Source of the DNA: Utricularia gibba
Lineage: Eukaryota > Streptophyta > Magnoliopsida > Lamiales > Lentibulariaceae
Assembly: GCA_002189035.1 (NCBI GenBank)
Contig: NEEC01000029.1
Span: forward strand, 186,001-250,000
Reading direction: 5' to 3'
Length of the DNA stretch: 64,000 nucleotides
Below the pieces are notes generated by a model. The model was not told the origin of the DNA, did no database searches, and was given only the letters and a program-made list of their open reading frames with translations. Of this stretch, positions 52,012 through 62,912 are shown in pieces. A program made the translations under genes and the position numbers. The first letter of the stretch is position 1. Each line of letters begins with the position of its first letter.

Positions 52012-53452
52012 ATGGCTTCCTGTTACATAACAGGTTCAAGATTGATTTTGTATGGTGCATTCCCTCGAGACTCTGCCGCTAGAAACGACGTACCCGCAAA
52101 CCTATTTTTCTATCTCCGTTGTCGGCCGTGGAACCCCTTGTCCAGTTCTTCAAATGTGCTCCCAATTGGGCAACAGATTTTCAGAGACACTAGGATGCTG
52201 GCTACGAAAAGCCTATGGAAGAGCCATGATGCTGGTGGGTGGAAGAGATTTTTCGACGGCCGCAAGACACTCCTTAAGCACTTCGATAAGCCCAACGGAT
52301 GGTTCCCCATTGTTAGGGATACTTTGGTTGTAGTTGCCATGTTTGTCGCAGTCTCATGCGTGATCATCTGCCATGGGAAGGTGGTGACTACCCCTTATAT
52401 CAATAGAACCCAATATAGGCTTTTACCTCGTAGTTTCCACAGCACGGTCGCGGACATTGTGGTTGAGTGGAAAAAATATCAATACCGAGACCGAATTTTG
52501 TCTCCTCTTCATCCACTCAGTGTGGGTGTTGGGGCCATGGTACAGCGCATGGTTGATGAATTGCCCGAGGCGGGAGAGGTGCCCGTTTTGAGCTACTTAA
52601 GAAAGGCGATGGGGAGAGATACCAAGGATGATATTCTAGACGCATCAATGGGTAAGAGTACTGAGGTTGGTAATTTGGAAGGGGTGGCATGGGAAGTTAT
52701 TGTGGTTCATGATCTTTGTGTGAATGCTTATTGTTTAGCCAATGGTAAGATATTTATACATACCGGTATAATTGAGTGTTGTCAGACAGATGCTGAACTT
52801 GCAACTGTTCTTGCACATGAGGTAAAAAACAAACAAACATATTGGCTCTCTAGTCATATAATTACATGTTGGATTATGAGACATTTTTTATGTGCAGGTT
52901 GCGCATGTCTTCGCTGGCCACTTTGGCGAGGAGATGTTGTCGTTCATTATACACTACTTTCTTGAAAATAAACTTGCCATCGAAGTGGCTTCTGTGTTGT
53001 TTTATCTTCCACTTCTCCGAAGGTTGGTTATTTTACTACATTGTTGGAGTAGATAGGGAGATCCTTTACATCAACAAGTAACTTGTTTGGTTGCATGATA
53101 AGAGGGTAAATGACCCATTCTTGATGTTTGTAGGAACGAGATGGAGGCAGATCATATAGGGCTCATGCTAATGGCGTCAGCAGGTTACAATCCTCGAGCG
53201 GCTCCCAAATTACATAAGAGGATTGGGGGACGTTCAAAAGGCTATAAAGACTGCCTGGAAACTCATCCCTCAGGAGAGGAGAGAGCTGAAAATCTTTCCC
53301 GATACCAAGTTACGAACGAAGCTTGGGCCACATATACAAGAAGAAAAAGAAAGTGTAGAGGAGTCCACCCAAGGTCCCCCTATGCAAAATCTTTTTTTAA
53401 GGGAGCGTATGCTTGCATTCTTTGTGTTCTGGTGCTGCTGTTGGATGCTTAA
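52012..53452 (+). CDS. OMA1-like mitochondrial metallopeptidase (M48), copy 1
   Basis: Three exons: 52012-52821, 52898-53022 and 53134-53452, encoding 417 aa. The N-terminus is basic and mitochondrial in character. A single membrane helix follows at about residues 104-124 (LVVVAMFVAVSCVIIC). The conserved core has LSPLHPLSVGVGAM, NGKIFIHTGIIE and LAHEVAHVFAGH. The zinc motif HEVAH (residues 269-273) is split by intron 1 exactly between HE and VAH. The third ligand region is NEMEADHIGLMLMASAGYNP, and THPSGEERAENL closes the domain. OMA1 is an inner-membrane stress protease in mitochondria that cleaves other membrane proteins. The C-terminal tail after THPSG is unusual (basic, then hydrophobic) and may reflect 3' end decay. 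Copy 2 at 62913 has about 80% identity. Confidence 0.85.
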
Positions 53453-53732
53453 CATATTTTCTTCGTGCCATTACATAGTTTATGAACCCCTGCAAGCCGC
53501 TTGGCTGTCTGCATGCAGCCTTTGTAGAGTGCATCAGCAACCTGATGACTAACAATGTCACAATTCACAAATAATTATAAATTTAAAATGAGTTAGAATC
53601 AAACGAACAACAATTTCTCCGTTCAAACTCGTTGAGTTGATGTCATCACATAGCATAGTTTGCCTACGGCTCCAGTATTCTAGAGATCACTAGAGTCTCC
53701 AGTGTAGATATGGTTCAACTACGGACAGCATA

Positions 53733-55852
53733 CTAAGCATTGCTGATGGTGTTGCATGGCTCTGCCTTTTGAATGGCTTCTCTCAAAGCTTCAGGGCCCA
53801 GAAACTGCAGAACCTGTGATTGAAGGACATAGTGAACAACACTGTTGGCCAACAGCTGTTTCAATCCAGCTGGTGAATCCAAATTAAGCAGAATTAAGTA
53901 AAGTTTTAACCTCGTTTGCATCTTTGAATGAACTGGAAGAATCCCTTTTTGGCCACTGGACTAGGAAGCATCTGCAGTGATCAACACAACAAGATATAGC
54001 GACCATTTTGATGGAGTGGCTGAAAAGAGATTGCGGTGTTCCACCTCTCCTTCCCTAGGCGGCAGCTGAGTTCCTGTGCTAGAGAGCGCCCTGGAAGATC
54101 CCCATCGGTTGCTAGAACAATTCGAGATGCCTGTAACAGATGGAATGAGAATGGTTGTTCATTTTCAAGTGCTCTGATTCAGATGTTTTGTTCAGGAAAG
54201 AACCTTATCGAAGTAGTGCTCACAGTTCCACAGGTACTGGAATCCGGTGTCCTGTTGCAAATTGGAAATGAAGCGATGAGTCAATACAAATGGAAGGATT
54301 TGCTGCAGCTTAAGATGTAAAGGTTCACCTTCTCCATTGCTGGCAGTTCTTTGAGTGAAACTGTTTGTGGTGCACCGGCAGGAACGCTGACACAGTTGCG
54401 AAAACCAGCTTCTTCGACAGAAAGCTTGTCCAATTCACCTTCAACCTACGAGCACCGAACTTCAAGATGATACAATACAAGGGATGTATTCACTAGAAGC
54501 AACTGATCATGGCCATTACAATTATGATCTCATCAGCTTCTTTGATGTCATCAAGTCCATAGAATATCTTTTCAGTGTTCTTTGCCTGCCAAAACCTCTT
54601 TGCGATTGTTCGGTATTTGCAGCCGACAAGGAGCCCCTCTCGTGTATATGTGAAGGCAATGATTTTCTATACCAAACAAACACATAGTCTCAGCTAATGA
54701 GTTGCACACATGATCCGCACCTGTTTCTAATGAAGTTCGATGTTGAAAGGAAACTGACCTCATCACAAACATCTTGCATTACATTGTTTCTTCTCAGTGT
54801 TTCCACAGATATCTTCCTTTCAGCAAAGTAAGCAAGCAACTGAGACATTCTCCATGAAACAACAACCAAAGATTAAGCAGCATCCTTCAAATTGATACTA
54901 ACAGCAAAGAGAAGACGGCCTTACCTCATTCCCTAAAGGTTCCAGTCTTCCCCTCTCAAACGCTAGCATTTGAGATGAATGGTTTTTCTTACCAGGTAGT
55001 TGTTCTCTATCTTCGAAAGATATCTACAAACAGGTTAAAAAAAGCTCATCTAAGCATATGCATCAGCGATGGAAAATCCAGATTTATGCAAGAAGCAGTG
55101 GCACCAAACACAATGGCATCAAAGATCAAGCAATAAGCATGGCCTTCACAATGCCTTCCTTAAGCGGAACAAGCCCGAGGCTCACCTTGTCCGCCCATCC
55201 GCACGATAAGTTGAAACATCTCCACAGTGCAAAACTCCTACAACAAGATACATTAGTCTAAAATCAGCATGAGGTGAAAACCATCACAACTCCAAAAATG
55301 CCACTTACAAATCCTGGGTGAGATGAAACGACAGCGTTTTCAAGCTCAAAGGTCCACCTTTGCACTACCCACAAGAATCATTATACACAAGAGTTTATGA
55401 AACTTGGAATGAATTTCCACAAGTTTTCCTGTAAAGAACTCATTGGAATAAAGAGAGATACCTTGGGGCAATACAATAGATTGTAGTTTCCAGGTGTGGA
55501 TGAGTCTACGTTCAGCCCCTGGGCCTCAAGTTTCGTTTGATGATCACCAACTTCCTCGGTCTCACCTACAATACAAAGAAACGAAAAAAAGTAAAGAGAA
55601 CGGAAATGCTGTCGTAGAAGGAGTCAGATTGCCACATATTTTATGATGAAAAGGAGAACCTGTTGATACAAATGGCCGCGATTGAGAAAAAAACCGGAAC
55701 CCATTACTGCGCACCGAAGCACTTGATGATGCCACAGACGAGAGCGACGGATAGCAGGGAAATCCTAAAGACTGCAATTTTGACGACGAACAGGTAGGTG
55801 AAAACCCTGGTAAGGATGGTCTTGGCGAGCAGATGCGCGTGATGTGAGGCAT
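53733..55852 (-). CDS. Primase-only TWINKLE paralogue (zinc ribbon + Toprim, no helicase)
   Basis: Twelve exons: 55660-55852, 55462-55565, 55309-55364, 55186-55237, 54925-55023, 54759-54839, 54520-54666, 54329-54445, 54204-54251, 54045-54130, 53911-53971 and 53733-53813, giving 374 aa with intact phase. A Ser-rich transit peptide (MPHITRICSPRPSLPGFSP) precedes a zinc ribbon (YCPKCKGG with CFNLSCGW) and Toprim motifs (VEGELDKLSVEEAG, ATDGDLPGRSLAQEL). The protein then ends shortly after VLQFLGPEALREAIQKAE, where TWINKLE continues into its helicase. Exon limits and several exon lengths (56, 117, 48 and 86 nt) equal those of the TWINKLE gene at 45827-50775, so it is a partial gene duplicate. One TWINKLE intron (after FWQ) is absent. 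Arabidopsis has a comparable short gene, At1g30660, near its TWINKLE. A role in organellar nucleic-acid metabolism is inferred. Confidence 0.9.
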
Positions 55853-55972
55853 TTCGAGGTCACGGCGATGGCCACGCGGGTAGCGCGATGGATAAAACCG
55901 CTATTCAGGATAAATGGTTTCTTTTTTAAGATTGCTAAACCGTGGTTCTTCTTGACGGTATCGGAGTGAGAA
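55853..55972. promoter_or_regulatory. 120-bp divergent promoter between the primase-like and PPR genes
   Basis: The two start codons are only 120 bp apart and point away from each other, so both promoters must overlap here. There is no clear TATA box or site II element. Confidence 0.5.
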
Positions 55973-58243
55973 ATGCACAAGAATGCTTCTAGTTTGGCGA
56001 ACTTGCTGCAGATATGCATAAACAATAAACTCCTTAAGGCAGGGAAGTTGATTCAGGCGCACATTCACCGTACAAGTCAGCTTTCCAACACTTTCCTAGT
56101 GAACCGTTTGATTCATTTGTACTTCAAATGCGGTTTCAGCGTTGGCGCACACTATCTGTTCGACCAAATGCCTACAAAAAACATATTCTCTTACCACGCA
56201 GTTTTAGATTCTTGCAGCAAGTCAAATGACGTGGCTGGTGCCTACAAGATATTCGAACAAATGCCAGAAAGGAATGAGGTATCGTGGAACTTACTAATAG
56301 GTATGTTCTCAAAAAGTGGTTTTAAAGACAAAGCCTTAGAAAGTTATTACTCCATGAGATTAGATGGTTTTATACCGACACACTTCACGTTGGCCAGTGT
56401 TCTGAGTGTTTGTGGGAGCATGGGCGATTTTGATTGCGGCAGGGAATGCCATGGGGTTGCTACAAAACTTGGGCTTGATGAAAATTTGTATGTTGGGAAT
56501 GCTGTGATGGGGTTGTATACCAAGTGTGGATACATCGAAGATGCATTTGCTATTCATGAGAGGCTACCTGAACATAACCAGATATCTTTTACTGCATTGA
56601 TGGAAGGGCTATTTGAGGCTGGTCGTGTCGATGAAGCACTGGATATGTTTAGGCTTATTCACAAGGCTGGGTCAGTAGATCGTGTTTCATTGCTAAGCGT
56701 ATTAGATGTTTGTTCATTTCTTGTAAATAGTGGCACTGAGGAGAGTTGTAGAATGCAGGGGAAACAAATACATTGTATTGTTGTTAAGCTTGGGTTTCAA
56801 AGAGATGTTCAGGTGAACAATTCATTGCTTGACATGTATGCAAAACAAGGAGATATGAACTCTGCAGAAAAGTTGTTCCTTAGTTCTCCTGGAGTCACTG
56901 TCGTTTCATGGAACATCATGATTTCAGGGTATGGCAATGTATACCAGAAAGACAAGGCGGTCGAATGCCTCAAAAAGATGCAGAGCAGTGGATTTGAGCC
57001 TGATGAGGTAACTCATGTTAATATGCTTTCAGCTTACTTGAAAAATGGCGATATTGAAGGAGGTCTTCAAGTATTCTATTGTATGTCATCACCAAGTCTA
57101 GCCTCATGGAATGCGGTACTATCGGGGTGTTTGCAGCACAACCGTGAAACTGAAGCAGTGACCCTTTTCAAAGAAATGATGCTGAGAAATATCACACCAG
57201 ATCGTACTACCTTTGCATCAGTTATCAGTGCTTATTCAAGCTTGGGGCTTTTGCAAGGGGGAAAGCAAATCCATGCTTGTTTATTGAAGACGGATTTTTG
57301 CACTGATCTGTATATATCAAGTGGGCTGATCAGTGTTTACTCAAAGTGTGCTGAAATAGAATTGGCCAAGCGTGTCTTCAACATGGTTGCTCCCAATCTT
57401 GACGTCGTTTGTTGGAATTCAATGTTAGCGGGTTTATCCATGAATTCAATGGAGATGGAAGCGTTTCTTCTCTTCCAGATGATGCTGAGGGAGGGGTTGA
57501 AGCCAACTGAGTTTTCTTGTGTCACATTACTCAATTGTGGATCTTCATTGACATCTCTGCCACTGGGGAAACAAATCCATGGATTGATGGTGAAAAATGG
57601 GCATGCAGATGATGTTTATGTAGGAACTGCACTGATCGATATGTATTGTAAATGCAGCGATGTCGAGAAAGCTAGATGGTTTTTCGACATTATGCCAGTG
57701 AAAAGCGTTGTCACCTGGAATGTGATGATACATGGCTATGCCCAAAATGGACAGGGAGAAGATGCTGTTAACCTGTTCAAGGAGATGACGTATTCAGGAC
57801 ATAAACCAGATACCATAACCTTTGTTGCAGTGTTGACAGCATGCAGTCATTCAGGATTGATAGATGCTGGATTGGAGATATTCAATTCCATGAAGGAAGA
57901 ACATGGTGTGGAGCCACTTACGGATCATTACACTTGTATAATCGACTCACTGTGTCGGTCCGGTTTGTTTACTGAGGTGGAACACATGGTTGACAAGATG
58001 CTATGCAAGGATGATCGCATCATATGGGAGGCATTGCTCAGTTCTTGTAGAGTTCATGGAAATGTGAAATTAGCAAGAAGAGCTGCGAATGAGCTCATTC
58101 TCCTCAACCACAAGGACCCTGCTCCGTACTCACTGCTAGCCAATATGTATTCATCTTTGGACAGGTGGGAAGATGTAAAAGAAGTTAGAAGCACAATGAA
58201 TGAATATAAGATCTCGAAGGAACCGGGTTATAGTTGGATCTAA
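55973..58243 (+). CDS. Pentatricopeptide repeat protein (PLS class, E-type end)
   Basis: Intronless, 756 aa, starting MHKNASSLANLLQICINNKL. PPR units repeat through nearly the whole length, for example NTFLVNRLIHLYFKCG, NIFSYHAVLDSCSKSNDVAG, NEVSWNLLIGMFSKSG, DVYVGTALIDMYCKCSDVEK, SVVTWNVMIHGYAQNGQGED and DTITFVAVLTACSHSGLID. Alternating unit lengths mark the PLS class. The C-terminus has the E region (IIWEALLSSCRVHGNVKLA, PAPYSLLANMYSSLDRWEDV) and stops at SKEPGYSWI, without a DYW domain. Such proteins bind single organellar transcripts and usually guide C-to-U editing with a partner deaminase. It resembles Arabidopsis At4g20770 as I recall it, but orthology is not established. It is the source of the fragment at 51117-51293. 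Confidence 0.93.
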   Translation: MHKNASSLANLLQICINNKLLKAGKLIQAHIHRTSQLSNTFLVNRLIHLYFKCGFSVGAHYLFDQMPTKNIFSYHAVLDSCSKSNDVAGAYKIFEQMPERNEVSWNLLIGMFSKSGFKDKALESYYSMRLDGFIPTHFTLASVLSVCGSMGDFDCGRECHGVATKLGLDENLYVGNAVMGLYTKCGYIEDAFAIHERLPEHNQISFTALMEGLFEAGRVDEALDMFRLIHKAGSVDRVSLLSVLDVCSFLVNSGTEESCRMQGKQIHCIVVKLGFQRDVQVNNSLLDMYAKQGDMNSAEKLFLSSPGVTVVSWNIMISGYGNVYQKDKAVECLKKMQSSGFEPDEVTHVNMLSAYLKNGDIEGGLQVFYCMSSPSLASWNAVLSGCLQHNRETEAVTLFKEMMLRNITPDRTTFASVISAYSSLGLLQGGKQIHACLLKTDFCTDLYISSGLISVYSKCAEIELAKRVFNMVAPNLDVVCWNSMLAGLSMNSMEMEAFLLFQMMLREGLKPTEFSCVTLLNCGSSLTSLPLGKQIHGLMVKNGHADDVYVGTALIDMYCKCSDVEKARWFFDIMPVKSVVTWNVMIHGYAQNGQGEDAVNLFKEMTYSGHKPDTITFVAVLTACSHSGLIDAGLEIFNSMKEEHGVEPLTDHYTCIIDSLCRSGLFTEVEHMVDKMLCKDDRIIWEALLSSCRVHGNVKLARRAANELILLNHKDPAPYSLLANMYSSLDRWEDVKEVRSTMNEYKISKEPGYSWI

Positions 58244-58366
58244 ACAACATAGTTGTACCCGTTGAGAAGGTTCTCAATGACTTCCAGCTTACATATAACA
58301 GAAACGAACACAACCGAGAACGCAAGACAAGCCTGAGTTGATATGTGCTCTGAGATTGCAATACAC

Positions 58367-59718
58367 TCACCAGGGAATTTCTTGTCCATCCCAAGCAAAG
58401 AACTTGCCACTGTCAGTAGCCTTGGCATTATTTATTACGGTCAGTAGCTTCTGAACTGAAAATTCTTTTGTGAACAATTTTCCTTCAGGGACATTGCTCT
58501 GGAAGGGCTTTGATAAATCTGTATCCACTGTTCCAGGATGCAAGAGTATACACACAATGGGATCCTTTTTCCTCATGAATTCCACGGTTACATTCTTTGT
58601 CACTGTTTGAAGATATAAAACAGAAATTTGTGAAGCAAACACTGCCTGAAGGAGAACATAGGAGCAACCGAAGTAGTATTTCTTACATTGATTGAGTGCA
58701 GTCTTTGAGGCCCGGTAAGAATGCCACCCCCAAGACCATTGTCTCCGATCGATCCGACTCGCGCACTTAAGTTTGCAACTACTGCAAAGTCTCTCTCAGT
58801 CCCATTTCCTCCTCCCAGCTTCAGCAGAGGCCACATATGCTTTTTCAGGCGAATCATGGCCACAGAGACAAAATGTGAGATTTCTCATGCTAAGTGACAC
58901 CTTCGAGCTGATTCAGCTTCAGCCCTGGTATAGTAGTTCTTACTTACATGCCATACCAGAACTGAAACCGATTGGCTTCCAAAAAGTCGAAAAATCGAAC
59001 AGCGGGGATGATACCTTGATGACCAAAATGGGGCCAACAGCATTCACCTCATAGGTAAGAAGCAAGGATTTCCTCTCAACTTTGTTCAGTGTCGTTTCTA
59101 TACTGAACAATCCACAGAAAGATGCAGTCACTAAACTGAAAAATTCTCAACTAGCATTGCAGTTGATATCTTTACCTGGCCTCAGAAGATTGGGTATCGA
59201 CAGAGTTCCAGATGCGTTTATGAGAAGATTCAGGTACTCATACTTCTCCTTCACCCATTTTGCAGTTTCCTGGAAAACTAACCATTTGCAGAATTAACCT
59301 TCTTTCCGCTGTTAAAACAGTGCAGAGTTCGTTTTTACCTCTATTGTACTATCAACTGTAAGATCCAGGCGACGAATGTCTAAGCGATCGGGAACTTATT
59401 CTTCAATTCCTGAAGCCCTATTGCCCCCTCTGGCGTACGGCACGTCGCCACAACTTGCCCTTTGTTGCTCTTCTCCAGCAATTGCTTAACCTAGCAGCAG
59501 CAGCAGCAACAGCGAATGAGACACGACCATTTGGGTATTGAATGAAGGTAGACAGACAGATCAATGGGACTCACGAATTCGAGTCCGATGCCTCTGGAGG
59601 CGCCTTGAACCAGTGAAATGCCGCCGTCCCATTTTCCAGCGGATGTAGAAAGCATTCGAACGGCCGGAAACATCCTCGTCGCCGACACTATCCGACCACC
59701 AAAATTCGCGTTCATCAT
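58367..59718 (-). CDS. Short-chain dehydrogenase/reductase (C-factor-like), two apparent frameshifts
   Basis: Six exons: 59575-59718, 59339-59490, 59176-59269, 59015-59097, 58687-58839 and 58367-58602, giving 287 aa if two missing bases are allowed. The NAD(P) motif is SLVQGASRGIGLEF (TGxxxGIG type), followed by LNLLINASGTLSIPN, the conserved VANLSARVGSIGDN and the YRASK catalytic motif. The protein ends FFAWDGQEIPW, as plant C-factor-like SDRs do. The N-terminus looks like an organelle presequence. Exon 2 is 152 nt (153 expected): GGG at 59390-59392 should be GGGG to read KFPDRLDIRRLDLTV. Exon 5 is 153 nt (154 expected): CCCCC at 58727-58731 should be CCCCCC to read LGGWHSYRASKTALNQ. Both disruptions are single bases in G/C runs. 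The substrate is unknown. Confidence 0.87.
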
Positions 59719-60987
59719 CGATCACGTTTCCGTTTCCATTTCCAAGAATTCTGGTAACTTAAACGCTGGCATAGCATCAAATATGTTCATGATCCGGAAG
59801 TAAACCACGTTTCAGTTTCCATTTCCAGGAATTTTAACACGACGTCGTTTTTACTCTCAAAAACAATAAAATTAGTGAATTTTAATCTCATCGAGACACT
59901 CAAGTTGCCGTAAGATAAAAATCAAATATATTACCCAATTTATGAATTGCTGATTTCTTTTATTATATAGACTTTAAATTAATATTAACAAAACCAATAA
60001 ACTTTATTGTTTAAATAAAAATACCAAAAAATGAATATATTCCCTCCCTAGCATGGGACCCGCACACCAAATTCAAGATTCATTGTTCACATCCATCCCC
60101 CTATGAAAAAAATCTTCCCTTGAATCTTGGTGAACTTGGGTATCACCATTTTTGTAAATCATTTACAAAATTAGTTCGTCATCACTTTTTCTCATACATT
60201 AAAACAAAAAATTAATCGTTAATTTGATCATTTTTATTACACATATATCAAAAAGTGGTAAGTTTTCTTAATGATTCATTTTTGTTGGCAATAGATAACT
60301 TAAACTAGATCTTGATTAGATTCTTTTTATCTTTGCAAATCACATAGAAAAAGCTCAACTCACTCACTATGGCACCCCCACCATTTGAAAATTTCTTTAG
60401 CAAAAGTCGCATCCTCTAGAGCATATGCATCAAAGTTGCTCTTGCACAAAGAAACAATGGGAATTTTGCAAAACTGATCAAGTGGTGTGATGGATTTGAC
60501 ACAACTGCCAGCCTCACTGTTGCCATCCCAATGGGCATGACTTGACATGGAGACTCTGTCTGTCGTCAATGAATGCATAGATCATGTAGCATGATCTCTT
60601 CATTCTTCACCAGGTACATCCATCCATACATGGCATCTACCACAATTTGTATCATTCTATGGTTGCAGTGCGTGATGATCTAGACGACATTTGTATCAGT
60701 GAGCCGTCTTGTTGTTGGCCCCCCTTTTGTCAACCGGAAACTTCTGCTTTTTCTCAGCTTTGTGTCCCATCCCACCAATATGCTGCTGCAGCAGCAGCCC
60801 ATTCCAAACCGCAATCCCCACAACTGCCCCAATGAAGAAACTGAGACCCATGGTGTGAACGAACCACCAAGTATTATACATTTTAAGACGACGACTGAAA
60901 TATGCGTACGTTGAAGGAGGTAGTAAAAGGTGTGTACATTGAAGAGGAGGCTAAACTGTACATCTGTTAACAGTTCCGACCGTGAAC
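59719..60987. other. AT-rich spacer between the dehydrogenase and WRKY genes
   Basis: Very AT-rich from 59850 to 60350. The part after about 60650 is likely WRKY 3' UTR and holds the 61-aa frame listed next. Confidence 0.5.
60696..60881 (-). CDS. Possible 61-aa membrane peptide
   Basis: An ATG-started frame reads MYNTWWFVHTMGLSFFIGAV, continues hydrophobic (VGIAVWNGLLL), then turns basic (KAEKKQKFPVDKRG) and stops. It has the look of a tail-anchored or single-pass peptide, and the hydrophobic-then-basic order is unlike a random frame. It lies where the WRKY 3' UTR would be. No family recognised. Confidence 0.3.
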   Translation of the reverse strand: MYNTWWFVHTMGLSFFIGAVVGIAVWNGLLLQQHIGGMGHKAEKKQKFPVDKRGANNKTAH

Positions 60988-62254
60988 TTAATCCGCCTTT
61001 TCCGGTGGAGGCGAATGATCCCAATCCAAACTGAAGAAGCTACTAAAAGGGGTGTTTGGTGGGCCTCCGCGGCCGTCGACGGAGAAGCCACGAGCAAACA
61101 ATGTTTCGAGGGAATCGAGAAGGATATCGTCGGCGTAGTGATTTGAGTCCGGGGGGTTGTGGATGGGCTATTGATGCCTAGTTCTTTCTTCACGGCGGCG
61201 AACCATCCATTTCCGCCGGGTTCTGAGGCTTCCTCATAGTCGGAGATCTTGTCTGGCCGGCGAAAGCGTTCCTTTGCGTCGGCCAGTGATGGTTGTGCTC
61301 CGAGGAGTAAGTGATCACCAGCATGTTTGGATCGGTCCGACTTCGCTCGACTTGCTTCCTCGCGGCGCATCCCTTTGAACTGCTGCATTTGTAGTAAGCC
61401 CTAAAGATGCTTGAAACAATCAGATGATATCGTCATTTTTGGATAATTCACTTGTTGTTGCTCACCTTGGAAAGGGAGAGCCTTTGATGGGCTTCTGTCC
61501 GTACTTCCTCCACGCCCAGAGATCCGACGGCACAACCTCGCCACCTGACCTGGCGTTCGCAGGCAGCGGCACCGGAATACAAACTACCTTCTTCGCCTGG
61601 TTTTTTCTGATAACATCAAAATACTGTAATCAGAAGTGACGCAAATTTTCCGAACTGAGACAAAAACCCTTTTCGCATCGTCACAAAAGCCGGAAAACAC
61701 GGAGAAATGTGTAAGAAGAAAGTGCTGAAGAAGTGAAATGAAAAGCTACGTCGTTTCATCATAAGCTCTGAACCCTATATCGAAAACCCAGTTCTTGAAA
61801 ACTGCATGCGATTTATATACAAACCATAACTTCAACTTCCCCACCTTCTCTTAGTCCCCGTGTTTCGCGGAGACGAGATCTGCGTATCTGGGCCGTCCAT
61901 TTTCTGCTTACTAATCGAAATCCCATCACTATGAACCAATGGACGCTTCTGTGCCGCCGGAGGATCTCCAAACGGCGGCTCCACCCCCATCGATAACCCC
62001 ACTCCCCCTTCATGGAACCCTGGTCTATAGAAACTGGAAGCCTGCAGAAACCCTGAGCCTCGCGTTTCGGTATCACTAAGAAGAGGATCTCTAAAATGGA
62101 TAAACGGGTCCCCGAACTCCTCATCCGGGTAAGCTAGAAAGTTCATCGGAAACTCCCATGACCCCGCTTCTTCCGCTCCCCAGCTTCCTCCTCCGCCGCC
62201 GCCGTTGCCAGCTCGAATGATATCGGCCAAATCCCCCTGATATTTATTCTCCAT
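60988..62254 (-). CDS. Group IIe WRKY transcription factor, two apparent frameshifts
   Basis: Three exons: 61845-62254, 61466-61606 and 60988-61400, giving 321 aa if two missing bases are allowed. The start is the ATG at 62254 ([16 protein letters not shown]). Exon 1 encodes the variable region; exon 2 has the basic stretch RKNQAKKVV and WRKYGQK (residues 169-175). Exon 3 completes the zinc finger with [16 protein letters not shown] and SEHNH. The intron inside PR|AYYKC is at the place typical of this subgroup. After the domain the frame shifts twice. One base is missing near 61245-61262, before [13 protein letters not shown]. Another is missing in the G6 run at 61151-61156, before [15 protein letters not shown]. 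The last frame ends [15 protein letters not shown] and TAA. Group IIe proteins bind W-boxes in defence and senescence genes. WRKY22/27/29/65-like is my best placement. Confidence 0.85.
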
Positions 62255-62620
62255 CCAATGACCACACACGAAGAAGAAGAAGGGAGTAACTATTCAGTAA
62301 CAGACAAAGGAAAGCAGAGCTTGAAGAACTCTAACTCATACGCAAGCCAAAGGTTCTATTTATTTAAATCATTTAAAAAATAAATTGGTCAAATTTTTTA
62401 ATTTGTCTTAACTGGACTTCCTCCCCATGTGACACCAAACCATTATCCAATCCAGTTTGTTGAAAAATATGACGATATATAATTATTTAATCACGTAATA
62501 AATGATGTAATGACCACATCAACCACTCGTCGATTACTACGTCTCACCATTTTTTCCATTTAATTAACCTAATCTAAAGAATTATCAACGCCATTAGTTT
62601 AATCCTAAAGTAATATTTTG
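62255..62620. other. WRKY leader/promoter, AT-rich
   Basis: GAA-rich leader next to the gene, then AT-rich sequence. No additional feature is supported. Confidence 0.5.
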
Positions 62621-62623
62621 AAA

Positions 62624-62701
62624 GCATTCGAACGGCCTGGAACATCATCCTAGCCGACACTATCCGACCACAAAAATTCGGGTTCATCGTCGATCACGTT
62701 T
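62624..62701 (-). pseudogene. Fragment copied from the dehydrogenase first exon
   Basis: GAAAGCATTCGAACGGCC through GATCACGTTTCCG closely matches 59649-59730, the first exon and start codon of the dehydrogenase on the minus strand. Several substitutions show it is not a simple assembly duplicate. Confidence 0.9.
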
Positions 62702-62702
62702 C

Positions 62703-62760
62703 CGGGTAAGGATGGTGCCGGCGAGCAGAGGCCGTGACGTGAGGCATTTCGAGGTAACGG
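62703..62760 (-). pseudogene. Fragment copied from the primase-like gene's 5' end
   Basis: GGTAAGGATGGTGCCGGCGA through GTGAGGCATTTCGAGGT matches 55810-55862. It abuts the dehydrogenase fragment on one side and the OMA1-like promoter on the other, the same neighbour it has at 51806. Confidence 0.85.
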
Positions 62761-62815
62761 TAGTGGGCCGTTGCACTTCAATGGGCCCCAACAAAATTGA
62801 ACGTGGGTTGGGCCT
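62761..62815 (+). promoter_or_regulatory. Site II promoter of OMA1-like copy 2
   Basis: Contains GTGGGCCG, AATGGGCCC and GTTGGGCC, arranged as upstream of copy 1. Confidence 0.6.
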
Positions 62816-62912
62816 TTAAAATATTACACATGCTCAAAGTGTGGCGGCCACCATCCTTCCCTCACTTTTTCATCAAACGAAAACCGAAAGGTAGGGCCAG
62901 AGATTACCATCA

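Noticed and set aside
53223-53552. Alternative frame over the end of OMA1-like copy 1
   Set aside because: The other frame carries the conserved THPSGEERAENL and is in phase with exon 2.
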